64,000 bases of DNA, from contig PAOI01000022.1 of assembly GCA_002707985.1 (NCBI GenBank), positions 1 to 64,000 of the forward strand, written 5' to 3'. This document shows, piece by piece, positions 29,304 to 36,850 of the stretch; position 1 is the first letter of the stretch, and the number at the start of each line of letters is the position of its first letter. The notes under the pieces were generated by a model, which searched no databases, was not told where the DNA came from, and worked only from the letters and a program-made list of their open reading frames with translations. This DNA is from Sphingomonas sp. (GTDB lineage Bacteria; Pseudomonadota; Alphaproteobacteria; Sphingomonadales; Sphingomonadaceae). The position numbers were made by a program, and so were the translations under genes.

Positions 29304-30521
29304 TCACATCGTCACGAGATCGTTGAGGTTGATGATCGGCAGCAGGATCGCCAGCACCATCATCAGCACCAGCCCGCCCATCACGAGCAGCACGAGCGGT
29401 TCGGCGAGCGCGACCAGCGTCGATACCTGCGCATCGAGTTCGCGCTCAAGCTCGCCCGAGGCTCGCGACAGTGCGGGCGCCAGCTTGCCGCTGGATTCGC
29501 CCGATGCGACGATCGCGGTGAGCATCGTCGGGAATACCCCCGATTCCTGCATCGCAGCGCGCAGGCTCATCCCTTCGCGCACGCGCATCGCAACGCCGAG
29601 CGTCTTTTCGCGGACATGGTGATTGGGCGTAACCGCGGCGGCCGCCTGAAGCGCCTCGACCAGAGGCACCGCGCTGCCAACAAGCGTCGCCAGGCTCCCG
29701 GCGAAGCGCGCGGCGTTGAGCTGGCGCGAGAAACGGCGCAGCGGTGATTTTTCATTGAACAGGCGGTGCAGTGTCAGCCGGTTCTTCGGCACACGCGACC
29801 AGCGTCCCAGGATCAGCGCAGCAACCGCAATCCCGAGCAACAACCATAGCCCGAAGGTCTGGAGAAACCAGCTGATCGCGATCAGCGCGCGCGTCAGGAA
29901 CGGCAGGTCCGCCCCCCGGCTGACGAACACCCGCACGATATCGGGCACGACATAGACGAGCAGCAGCACCATCATGCCGAACGACACCGTTGCGAGCAGC
30001 GCGGGATAGAGCAGCGCCAGTTGCAGCTTCTGTCCGTTCGCCTGACGATTCTCCACGAACTCGGCGAGATGCTCGAGCACGCTGGGCAATTTGCCCGACG
30101 CTTCACCGGCGGCAACCGAGGCGCGATAGAATTCGGGAAACGCCCTGGGATGCTGGCCGAGCGCCACTGCGAAACTGCGTCCGTCGAGGATCGCCGCGCG
30201 TACGTCGAGCAGCAGCGTGCTGACGGTAGCCTGTTCCGATTGCGTCGCGACGAGGCGCAGCGCCTCCTCGACCGAAATGTCCGATCCGACCAGCGTCGCG
30301 ATCTGTCGCGTCAGCGTCGCAAGATTGCGCGAACTGATCCCCCGGCCGCGCAGCGCAGGCAGCACGACGCCGCGCCCCCGTTGCGATGCGACCTCCACCG
30401 AAACTGGCAGCAACCCCTGTTCGCGTAGCGTCGCGCGCGCGGCGGCAGCACTGACGGCCTCGATCACGCCCTTTTTCGCTGCACCCGATTTATCGGCGGC
30501 ACGATAGGAATAGGCCGGCAT
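29304..30521 (-). CDS. gspF: type II secretion inner-membrane platform protein GspF
   Basis: 405 residues, the usual length. Opens MPAYSYRAADKSGAAKKGVIEA, has the two repeated T2SSF domains (first FPEFYRASVAAGEASGKLPSVLEHLA, second VFPTMLTAIVASGESSGKLAPAL) and three membrane spans, ending LILPIINL-like. It works as the rotor/platform contacted by the GspE ATPase. It is separated from gspE by the DUF421 gene but on the same strand. Confidence 0.97.
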   Translation of the reverse strand: MPAYSYRAADKSGAAKKGVIEAVSAAAARATLREQGLLPVSVEVASQRGRGVVLPALRGRGISSRNLATLTRQIATLVGSDISVEEALRLVATQSEQATVSTLLLDVRAAILDGRSFAVALGQHPRAFPEFYRASVAAGEASGKLPSVLEHLAEFVENRQANGQKLQLALLYPALLATVSFGMMVLLLVYVVPDIVRVFVSRGADLPFLTRALIAISWFLQTFGLWLLLGIAVAALILGRWSRVPKNRLTLHRLFNEKSPLRRFSRQLNAARFAGSLATLVGSAVPLVEALQAAAAVTPNHHVREKTLGVAMRVREGMSLRAAMQESGVFPTMLTAIVASGESSGKLAPALSRASGELERELDAQVSTLVALAEPLVLLVMGGLVLMMVLAILLPIINLNDLVTM

Positions 30522-30536
30522 CGAAGCTCCCGATTG

Positions 30537-31052
30537 TCAGCAGGTTCGGACATTCTCGAGCAGCACGGGATCGCAATGATCGCCATGCAGCACGGAAATA
30601 TCGCCGGTGGTCTCGAGCACGACGGCATGGACTCGCGAAAGATCGAGCGCGTTCGCCTCGCGCAGCTTTGCGATGATGTCGCTGCGGGCCACGCGCGATT
30701 TGCGCATGGCGGTTTCGTCAAACTCGCCATGTCGCATCAGCAGCAATGGCTCATTACCGAGCGCCTTTTCCGCAGTTTTCGAATAGCGCCGCAACCCGGC
30801 AAGCGACGCCTGCGCGCCGAGCAGCAGCACGATCGCAACCAGTGCCTGCGCAAAAGCGCTCCACCCGCTCGCCGTAGCTGCCGTAGCGAGCAGTGATCCG
30901 ACCGCCAGGGTCACGACGAAATCAAACGCCGTCATCTTGGAAAAAGCCCGCAGCCCGACGCATCGAACAACCAGAACGATCCACGTCAGAGCCAGAAGTG
31001 CAAGCAGAGCGCCGCGCAATACGGCATCGGGGAGTGGTGCAAGATCAAACAT
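30537..31052 (-). CDS. YetF-like DUF421 membrane protein
   Basis: 171 residues: three predicted membrane segments at the N-terminus (ALLALLALTWIVLVVRCVGL, FVVTLAVGSLLATAA, ALVAIVLLLGAQASL) followed by the cytosolic DUF421 domain (LLLMRHGEFDETAMRKSRVARSDIIAKLRE and VHAVVLETTGDISVL). ATG 31052 was chosen; residues before it in the ORF track are antisense to gspE. DUF421 proteins are of unknown biochemical role. The location between gspE and gspF in the same direction is unusual, and it may be a passenger gene rather than a secretion component. Confidence 0.85.
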   Translation of the reverse strand: MFDLAPLPDAVLRGALLALLALTWIVLVVRCVGLRAFSKMTAFDFVVTLAVGSLLATAATASGWSAFAQALVAIVLLLGAQASLAGLRRYSKTAEKALGNEPLLLMRHGEFDETAMRKSRVARSDIIAKLREANALDLSRVHAVVLETTGDISVLHGDHCDPVLLENVRTC

Positions 31053-31110
31053 ATAGCGGTTATGCACGCTTTCGTGAGGGCAATGAACCGGGGAGATGGC
31101 ACGCCATCTG

Positions 31111-32607
31111 CTACCCCTCGTCCCGGACGACGCGGGCGATCTCTTCGACCGTCGTCGTGCCGTCCCGGACCTTTGCGATGCCATCGTCGAGAAGGCTGGG
31201 GTTGTTCGCGCGGGCGTGGCGTTCGAGTTCGGCTTCGGATGCGCCGTCATGGATCATCGACTGGAATGTATCGTCGACGGCGATGACTTCGTAGATGCCC
31301 GCGCGGCCACGATAGCCTTCGCCATGGCACTGGTCGCAGCCGACGGCGCGCCACAGCTTCTTGCCCGGTTTGATCGCCCCGCCGAGCAGCACTGCATCGG
31401 CTTCGGTCGCTTCATCCTTGCGGCGGCATTCGGGGCAGAGGCGGCGGACGAGCCGCTGGGCGCAGAGACCCACCACCATCGGCGCGAGCAGATAGCGCTC
31501 GACACCCATGTCGATCAGGCGGGTGACCGATCCCACCGCACTGTTGGTGTGCAGCGTCGACAGGACGAAATGGCCGGTCATCGCTGATCGCACCGCGACC
31601 TGCGCGGTTTCATGGTCGCGGATTTCGCCGACCATGATCACATCGGGGTCCTGACGCAGGATCGCGCGCAGGCCGCGCGCGAACGTCATGTCGGTGCGCG
31701 GATTGACCTGCGTCTGGGCGACGCCGGCGAGCTCATATTCGATCGGGTCCTCGACCGTCATCACATTGCGCTTGCGGTCGTTCAGCCGGGTGAGCGCAGT
31801 GTAGAGCGTGGTCGTCTTGCCCGAGCCGGTGGGTCCGGTGACGAGCAATATGCCGTGCGGGCGCTCGAGCAGGCGACCGAAGACCTCGCGGTCACGCTCG
31901 CTCATGCCCAGGCCGCCGAGTTCGAGCTTCATGCTGCCGCGTTCGAGCAGGCGCAGGACCACACGTTCGCCATGCTGGGTCGGGATGGTGGAGACACGCG
32001 CATCGACATCGTGACCGCCGATGCGCAGCGTGACACGGCCATCCTGAGGCACGCGCTTTTCCGCGATATCGAGCTTCGCCATCACCTTGATCCGGCTGAC
32101 CAGCAACGGCGCGAGCGCGCGCGGGGGCTCGATCATGTCGCGCAGCACGCCATCAACGCGAAAGCGGACGACGAGGCGCTTTTCCTGCGTTTCGATATGG
32201 ACGTCCGACGCGCCTTCCTTGATCGCTTCGAGCAGCAGCGCATTGATCAGGCGGATGACCGGCGCATCGTCGCGCGTGTCGAGCAGATCGTCGACGGCCG
32301 CAGCGCTGTCGGCGAGCGCGGCAAGGTCCATATCGCCCAGATCGATATCCGAAGACGCGCCGCCCACGCCCGAAAAGGCAGCGGCAAGCGCGGTGGCGAA
32401 GACGTCTTCTTCCACCGCGACGAACCGCGCATCGGGCGCGACCCGCTGCACTTCGAGCAGCGCATCGAGCGATGCGTCGCGCCGATGCACGCATTCGGTG
32501 CCGCCGTCAGCGCCGGGGCGCAGCAGCACCCCCTGTCGGCGCGCAAAGCCATAAGGGAGCGTGGGCGGTGCGAAGTCATCGCCGGAAAGGGCAAGTGTTT
32601 CGTTCAT
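31111..32607 (-). CDS. gspE: type II secretion ATPase GspE
   Basis: 498 residues. N1E-like N-terminus, then Walker A GPTGSGKTTTL, Asp box and Walker B (VMTVEDPIEYEL, ILRQDPDVIMVGEIRD), His box STLHTNSAVG, and the tetracysteine zinc module CPECRR...CDQCHGEGYRGRAGIYEV. Hydrolyses ATP in the cytoplasm to drive pseudopilus growth. ATG 32607 overlaps the gspM stop (ATGA); the 35 upstream residues in the ORF track belong to the gspM region. Bound to the membrane through GspL, whose gene is two upstream. Confidence 0.97.
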   Translation of the reverse strand: MNETLALSGDDFAPPTLPYGFARRQGVLLRPGADGGTECVHRRDASLDALLEVQRVAPDARFVAVEEDVFATALAAAFSGVGGASSDIDLGDMDLAALADSAAAVDDLLDTRDDAPVIRLINALLLEAIKEGASDVHIETQEKRLVVRFRVDGVLRDMIEPPRALAPLLVSRIKVMAKLDIAEKRVPQDGRVTLRIGGHDVDARVSTIPTQHGERVVLRLLERGSMKLELGGLGMSERDREVFGRLLERPHGILLVTGPTGSGKTTTLYTALTRLNDRKRNVMTVEDPIEYELAGVAQTQVNPRTDMTFARGLRAILRQDPDVIMVGEIRDHETAQVAVRSAMTGHFVLSTLHTNSAVGSVTRLIDMGVERYLLAPMVVGLCAQRLVRRLCPECRRKDEATEADAVLLGGAIKPGKKLWRAVGCDQCHGEGYRGRAGIYEVIAVDDTFQSMIHDGASEAELERHARANNPSLLDDGIAKVRDGTTTVEEIARVVRDEG

Positions 32608-33098
32608 TGCGCGAAATCCGCCGTGACGCTGACCTGCCCCGGCGCGGCGCCGCGCTTCATGTCCAGGCGAGTGAGGTTGAGGCTGCTGGTGGACGCAAGA
32701 TCGGCGATCCATGCAAGGACATTGTCGTACTTCGCCTGCGCGATTTCGACGCGGATGCCTTGCTCCGCCTCGCTGATCGCAGCGTCGATGCCGAAACGCT
32801 GCGCCGAGGCCGTCAGGATATCGCTTGCCGGGCCGCTCTGCATCGCGGGCGGCGGCGTGGCGGAAAGCGACCCGGCAGCGCGGATGCGCGCATTGAGTGT
32901 TTCATAGGTGCGGATCTGCTGCAGAGCATCGGCACGCGCCGCCTGCAGCGGCTTTACCACGCCATAGATCAGGATCAGCGCGGCGAGGAACAGGCCAAGC
33001 CCGCCGACCATCCAGCGCTCGCGGTTGCTGAGCCCTTCCCACCACGCGCCGATGCGCGCGAACATGGGTTCGATTACGGAGATGCGGACACGGCTCAT
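32604..33098 (-). CDS. gspM: type II secretion protein GspM
   Basis: 164 residues with one membrane helix (WMVGGLGLFLAALILIYGVV, about 29-48) preceded by an ISNRER-like motif (GLSNRERWM), typical of GspM. A coiled region and a ferredoxin-like periplasmic domain follow (FGIDAAISEAEQGIRVEIAQAKYDNVLAWI). It partners GspL. ATGA overlaps on both ends show translational coupling with gspL and gspE. Confidence 0.93.
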   Translation of the reverse strand: MSRVRISVIEPMFARIGAWWEGLSNRERWMVGGLGLFLAALILIYGVVKPLQAARADALQQIRTYETLNARIRAAGSLSATPPPAMQSGPASDILTASAQRFGIDAAISEAEQGIRVEIAQAKYDNVLAWIADLASTSSLNLTRLDMKRGAAPGQVSVTADFAQ

Positions 33099-34216
33099 GC
33101 GGCGCTCGCCGTAATGCGGAGCGTGCCGTCGGTCGCCTGCGCGACAGTGGCCGCTATACCGGCGGCACGAAGCGCGGTTTCGACGCGTGCAGCCATCCCC
33201 GCTTCGGCAGGAGCGAAATCCATCGTCAGCGTATCCGCCTGAAATGCCAGCGCCTGCATGGTAAGTCCGCCGCCGATCGACGCCAGCGCACCGGAAATGC
33301 GCGAGAGCATCGGCAGGAACGGTTGGGGCACGCCGCCCGAAGCAGCGACCGGCAACATATCGGCGACCGAACCGGCCACGTCATCGCCCAGCGCCGCGCC
33401 CGGTGCGAGTTGCGCCACCAGCGCGCGCGTTTCGGCTTCGCGGCGGTCGGCAATCACATGGAGCATCACCGTATCGCCGATCGCGATCAAGACATGCGCC
33501 GCCACACCGATCGCGAGGATGATCGCCGCGCGACGCCAGAAACGGCTCCCTGCCCCGCCGCGCGCAAATGCGCCCTGCCGCAGATCGAGCGCGGGTCTGG
33601 CAAGCTGCGCGACCATCGTTTCGCGGTCGAACATGCCTTCCCTTGCAGGCTGCATCGCCTCGGGAAACGGTTCCCCGCTATGGACGATCGCGGGACGACC
33701 GGCGGCTTCCCAGGCAGCACCAAGCAGCCCTTCAGGGCAGGCAAAGCCGCCTTCATCGGTACGCACCACCGCGCGACCGCCATCGATATCGACCCACCAT
33801 TCGCCCGGCGACACCGGCGGCAGCGCAAGTGCGTCGGGCACCATCGCGGCGTGGCCAAGGCCATGTTCGTTCGCGATGGCGACCCAGCGTTCCATCACCT
33901 CACGGCGCACGACACCGACCAGATAGCGTTTGTCGCCGACCGATTCGCCGAGAGCGAGATGCACCTTGTCGATCGGATCGGCGATTCGGTCCTCGATCGC
34001 AAAGGGCAGCGCCTCGCGCCGTTTTGCCGGGGAAGCAAGCGGCAGATCGACCGCGAGCATTCGCACTGATTCGGCAGGCACAAGCAAGGTTGCAGGCCCC
34101 TCCGGCTCGACTATGCTGGGCACGCCGCCGGCAAGGCTCCACACGCCGTCGGCACGATCCGGCACCGCCGAAACCGCTTCGTCGGATGTCATCATATTTT
34201 CATCGACCGAACGCAT
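33095..34216 (-). CDS. gspL: type II secretion protein GspL
   Basis: About 373 residues. The cytoplasmic actin-like domain includes LASPAKRREALPFAIEDRIADPIDKVHLALG, which binds GspE. One membrane span follows (AAIILAIGVAAHVLIAIGD), then a periplasmic ferredoxin-like domain. ATG 34216 was used; ATG 34195 or 34192 inside are possible and have a slightly better upstream sequence. The divergent gspG start lies only 9 bp away, so both promoters must sit in coding sequence. First gene of the gspL-M-E group. Confidence 0.9.
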   Translation of the reverse strand: MRSVDENMMTSDEAVSAVPDRADGVWSLAGGVPSIVEPEGPATLLVPAESVRMLAVDLPLASPAKRREALPFAIEDRIADPIDKVHLALGESVGDKRYLVGVVRREVMERWVAIANEHGLGHAAMVPDALALPPVSPGEWWVDIDGGRAVVRTDEGGFACPEGLLGAAWEAAGRPAIVHSGEPFPEAMQPAREGMFDRETMVAQLARPALDLRQGAFARGGAGSRFWRRAAIILAIGVAAHVLIAIGDTVMLHVIADRREAETRALVAQLAPGAALGDDVAGSVADMLPVAASGGVPQPFLPMLSRISGALASIGGGLTMQALAFQADTLTMDFAPAEAGMAARVETALRAAGIAATVAQATDGTLRITASAA

Positions 34217-34225
34217 GGGACAGCG

Positions 34226-34699
34226 ATGCGCATAGTTTTCCAACAATTTTGTGACAGCCTGACAGCCGCACGCACTGTCCGCAAGGATTCGCCGTCGGGG
34301 GAAGACGGACTGACGCTCGTCGAAATGCTGGTCGTGCTGGTGATCATCGCGATCGTCGGCAGCATGATCGCGATGAATGTCATCGACCGTCCGGATCAGG
34401 CGCGCATCACCACGACCAAAACCAATATGAGCACGGTGTCGGCCGCGCTGAAGATGTACCGGATCGACAACGGCATGCTCCCGACCACGCAACAGGGACT
34501 GCAGGCGCTGGTCGAAAAGCCGTCGACGCCGCCGGTCCCTTCCGCATGGGCGGATGGCGGCTATCTTTCCTCCCCTGCGCTCGACGGGTGGGAACGCCCC
34601 TTTGTCTATACCAATGAAGGATCGCGGTTCACGCTCAAGTCGCTCGGTCGCGACGGCAAGCCCGGTGGCGAAGGCGTCGATGCCGATATCGAAGGCTGA
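34226..34699 (+). CDS. gspG: type II secretion major pseudopilin GspG
   Basis: 157 residues. Prepilin cleavage site GEDG|LTLVEMLVVLVIIAIVGSMIAMNVIDRPDQAR, Glu at +5. The GspG globular domain follows with TNMSTVSAALKMYRIDNGMLPTTQQGLQALVEKP and the calcium-loop region DGWERPFVYTNEG. The leader is longer (28 residues) than usual; no other in-frame start exists. Forms the pseudopilus shaft after processing by a prepilin peptidase not found in this window. Confidence 0.96.
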   Translation: MRIVFQQFCDSLTAARTVRKDSPSGEDGLTLVEMLVVLVIIAIVGSMIAMNVIDRPDQARITTTKTNMSTVSAALKMYRIDNGMLPTTQQGLQALVEKPSTPPVPSAWADGGYLSSPALDGWERPFVYTNEGSRFTLKSLGRDGKPGGEGVDADIEG

Positions 34700-34821
34700 T
34701 CCCGCGCCGCTTTCCAAAGCTGAACGAACGCCGTTGATCCGGTTCATTGACGGTCCATATCGCGCCCGGCATCCCATGTTTCGGCGCCACAATATTGCGG
34801 TACGGATGGGGGATTATAGGG

Positions 34822-35190
34822 ATGACGAAAGCGTTTTTCGGCTGTGCGGTCGCAACGGCACTCGCCGCGTTTGCCGCGCCTTCCGCAGCCTTTGCGCAGG
34901 ACAGCTATAATCGTGAGGTGGTCATCGAAAATGCCGGCAATTCGGCGATCTACTTCATCTATTTCTCGCACAGCGACGACGACCACTGGGGCGACGACCG
35001 GCTGGGCGAGGAGGAAGTCGTCGAAGCCGGTGCGACGCGTCTGTTCGACTTCAATGACGGCAGCGGCGAATGCGTGTTCGACGTCCAGGCCACATTCGAG
35101 AATGGCGAAACCGTCGAACTCTATGAAGTCAATGTGTGCGGCGTATCGACCCTCGACGCAAACGAACAGCGTATGTGGATCGAGGAATAG
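34822..35190 (+). CDS. small secreted beta-rich protein, unknown function
   Basis: 122 residues with a clear Sec signal (MTKAFFGCAVATALAAFAAPSAAFA|QDS). The mature part of about 97 residues has the pattern VVIENAGNSAIYFIYFSHSDDDHWGDDRLGEE, then a DDGSGEC-type acidic turn and a second Cys (VNVCGV), so one disulphide is likely. Similar small exported domains occur widely without known function. ATG 34822 has GGGATTATAGGG upstream; the 25 residues before it in the ORF track lack a signal peptide. Between gspG and gspH, same direction: a possible secretion substrate or accessory of this T2SS. Confidence 0.65.
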   Translation: MTKAFFGCAVATALAAFAAPSAAFAQDSYNREVVIENAGNSAIYFIYFSHSDDDHWGDDRLGEEEVVEAGATRLFDFNDGSGECVFDVQATFENGETVELYEVNVCGVSTLDANEQRMWIEE

Positions 35191-35266
35191 TCGCTTCATC
35201 GGCGCGCGCGAGCCCCTGACGCGCTCCGGCCAACTGCCAGCATTAGCCGATGTCCGCGACGTAGCA

Positions 35267-35719
35267 GTGCATGAACGCGGACTGACTCTGATCGAAATGC
35301 TGATCGTCCTGGCGATCATCGGCGTTGCCGCAGGTGCCGTGTCGCTGGGGATCGGCAGCGTAACGCGCGCGCCCAATGTCGAAACCGAAGCGCGGCGGCT
35401 GGCAACGCAGCTTCAGGCGGCGGCCGACGATGCGATGCTGGGCGATCACATGATCGCCTTCACCGTCGAAAAACACGGCTATGGCTTTGCCGACTACGGC
35501 TCGGACGGGCTGGTCGCGCGCACCGGAGAAGCGTTCGGGTTTCACCGACTGCCCGGTGGGATCGTGATGACACTGAACGTCAAACCGCCGGTCGTGCTGG
35601 GTGTCGACGGCGCGGGACAACCGCTGCTCGCCACGATCGAAAGCGGCGACCAGCGCTGGAGAGTGACGTTCGACGGCCTGACCGCGAGCGCGATACCTGC
35701 GACGGCATCCGGATCATGA
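35267..35719 (+). CDS. gspH: type II secretion minor pseudopilin GspH
   Basis: About 150 residues. A very short leader, VHERG|LTLIEMLIVLAIIGVAAGAVSLGIGSV, with Glu at +5, then ETEARRLATQLQAAADDAMLGDHMIAFTVE as in GspH. The GTG at 35267 is the only reasonable start: the ORF-track frame reads on upstream through the secreted-protein gene in another frame. It overlaps gspI by ATGA. Confidence 0.88.
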   Translation: MHERGLTLIEMLIVLAIIGVAAGAVSLGIGSVTRAPNVETEARRLATQLQAAADDAMLGDHMIAFTVEKHGYGFADYGSDGLVARTGEAFGFHRLPGGIVMTLNVKPPVVLGVDGAGQPLLATIESGDQRWRVTFDGLTASAIPATASGS

Positions 35720-36078
35720 GCACGGGCGCCGTACAATCCGGCTTTTCGCTGATCGAGGCGCTGGTCGCGCTGTCGGTGCTGGCGATTGCCGCCGTGGGGC
35801 TGACGCGAACGGTGGAATCACACATCGATTCGACGCGCGCGCTGGAACGGCGGGCCACCGCGATGTGGGTTGCCGAAAACCGGCTGGCCGAACTGTCGCT
35901 CGGCGCGCGCGGGATGCCGGAGCAAGTCGAGATGCTCAACCAGCAATGGCTGGTGACCGCGAAACGCGAACCCACCGACGATCGCGCAATCGAACGCGTG
36001 CGGATAGCGGTGCGTGCTCCCGGCGAAGAAGCGCCACTTGCAACGCTCGATGGCTTCGTTGAAGCAGAGCGTCGATGA
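35716..36078 (+). CDS. gspI: type II secretion minor pseudopilin GspI
   Basis: 120 residues. Leader MSTGAVQSG|FSLIEALVALSVLAIAAVGLTR with Glu at +5, followed by RRATAMWVAENRLAEL and QWLVTAKREPT, typical of GspI. The small size fits. It is coupled to gspH and gspC by overlaps and forms the pseudopilus tip complex with GspJ and GspK encoded on the other strand 9 kb away. Confidence 0.93.
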   Translation: MSTGAVQSGFSLIEALVALSVLAIAAVGLTRTVESHIDSTRALERRATAMWVAENRLAELSLGARGMPEQVEMLNQQWLVTAKREPTDDRAIERVRIAVRAPGEEAPLATLDGFVEAERR

Positions 36079-36839
36079 GTCCGCGAATCGCCCTTTCCCC
36101 GCGTCAGGCGCGTACGACACTCGATCTGCTGACCGGTGCGGTCGTCATTTCGGTCGCCTTTGCGCTGGCCGGTCTGACCTGGCGGATTGCCGGACATGCC
36201 GGCACCGGCGCGATCACGGTTCCGGCAGGCACGCCTGCTCCGGCAACCGACATTGCGCCTGCACTCGCTCTGGCACCGTTCGGCACGGCAAGCGTAGAGG
36301 CGATGCAACGCACGTCGCTGCCGCTCGAGCTGAAGGGCGTGGTTTCGGCCGTCCCGGCGTCGCTCTCGACTGCCTTCATCTCTGTCGAAGGCGGGCCGGT
36401 GGAGAGTTTCGGTGTGGGCGCGAGCATCAGCGGCGGCACGATCCGCAGCATTCTGCGCGACCGGGTGGTGATCGAAAATGGCGGACGCATCGAGGCGCTA
36501 ACCTTCCCCGATCCGACGCTTTCGCCCGAACAGCGTCAGGCACAGGGCGCGCCGCAGGAGCCCCAAGGCGGAGCTGCAGCCGCGCCCGCGCAGCCCGCAA
36601 GCGCAGCCAGCCTGTTGCAGCGTTTCGATGCCACTCCGGGAGCGGACGGCTTGCATATCGGCGACAGCCCGCCCCCGGGGCTGATGCCCGGCGATGTCAT
36701 CGAATCGATCAACGGCGCCGCGCTCAACGATCCGGCATCGGCCGCTGCTGCCATTCAGGCGGCACAGGCAAATGGTAACGCAAGCGTCACAGTGATCCGC
36801 CAGGGTAACCGGCTGACCGTCACCATGCCTCTCCGCTAG
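36075..36839 (+). CDS. gspC: type II secretion protein GspC with PDZ domain
   Basis: 254 residues. One membrane span near residues 17-38 (LLTGAVVISVAFALAGLTW), a homology region (LPLELKGVVSAVPASLSTAFISVEGGPVESF), a Pro/Ala/Gln-rich linker and a C-terminal PDZ-like domain (LHIGDSPPPGLMPGDVIESINGAALNDP). It links the inner-membrane platform to the secretin. Located just upstream of gspD, the usual order. Confidence 0.92.
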   Translation: MSPRIALSPRQARTTLDLLTGAVVISVAFALAGLTWRIAGHAGTGAITVPAGTPAPATDIAPALALAPFGTASVEAMQRTSLPLELKGVVSAVPASLSTAFISVEGGPVESFGVGASISGGTIRSILRDRVVIENGGRIEALTFPDPTLSPEQRQAQGAPQEPQGGAAAAPAQPASAASLLQRFDATPGADGLHIGDSPPPGLMPGDVIESINGAALNDPASAAAAIQAAQANGNASVTVIRQGNRLTVTMPLR

Positions 36840-36850
36840 GGATATCTTTC

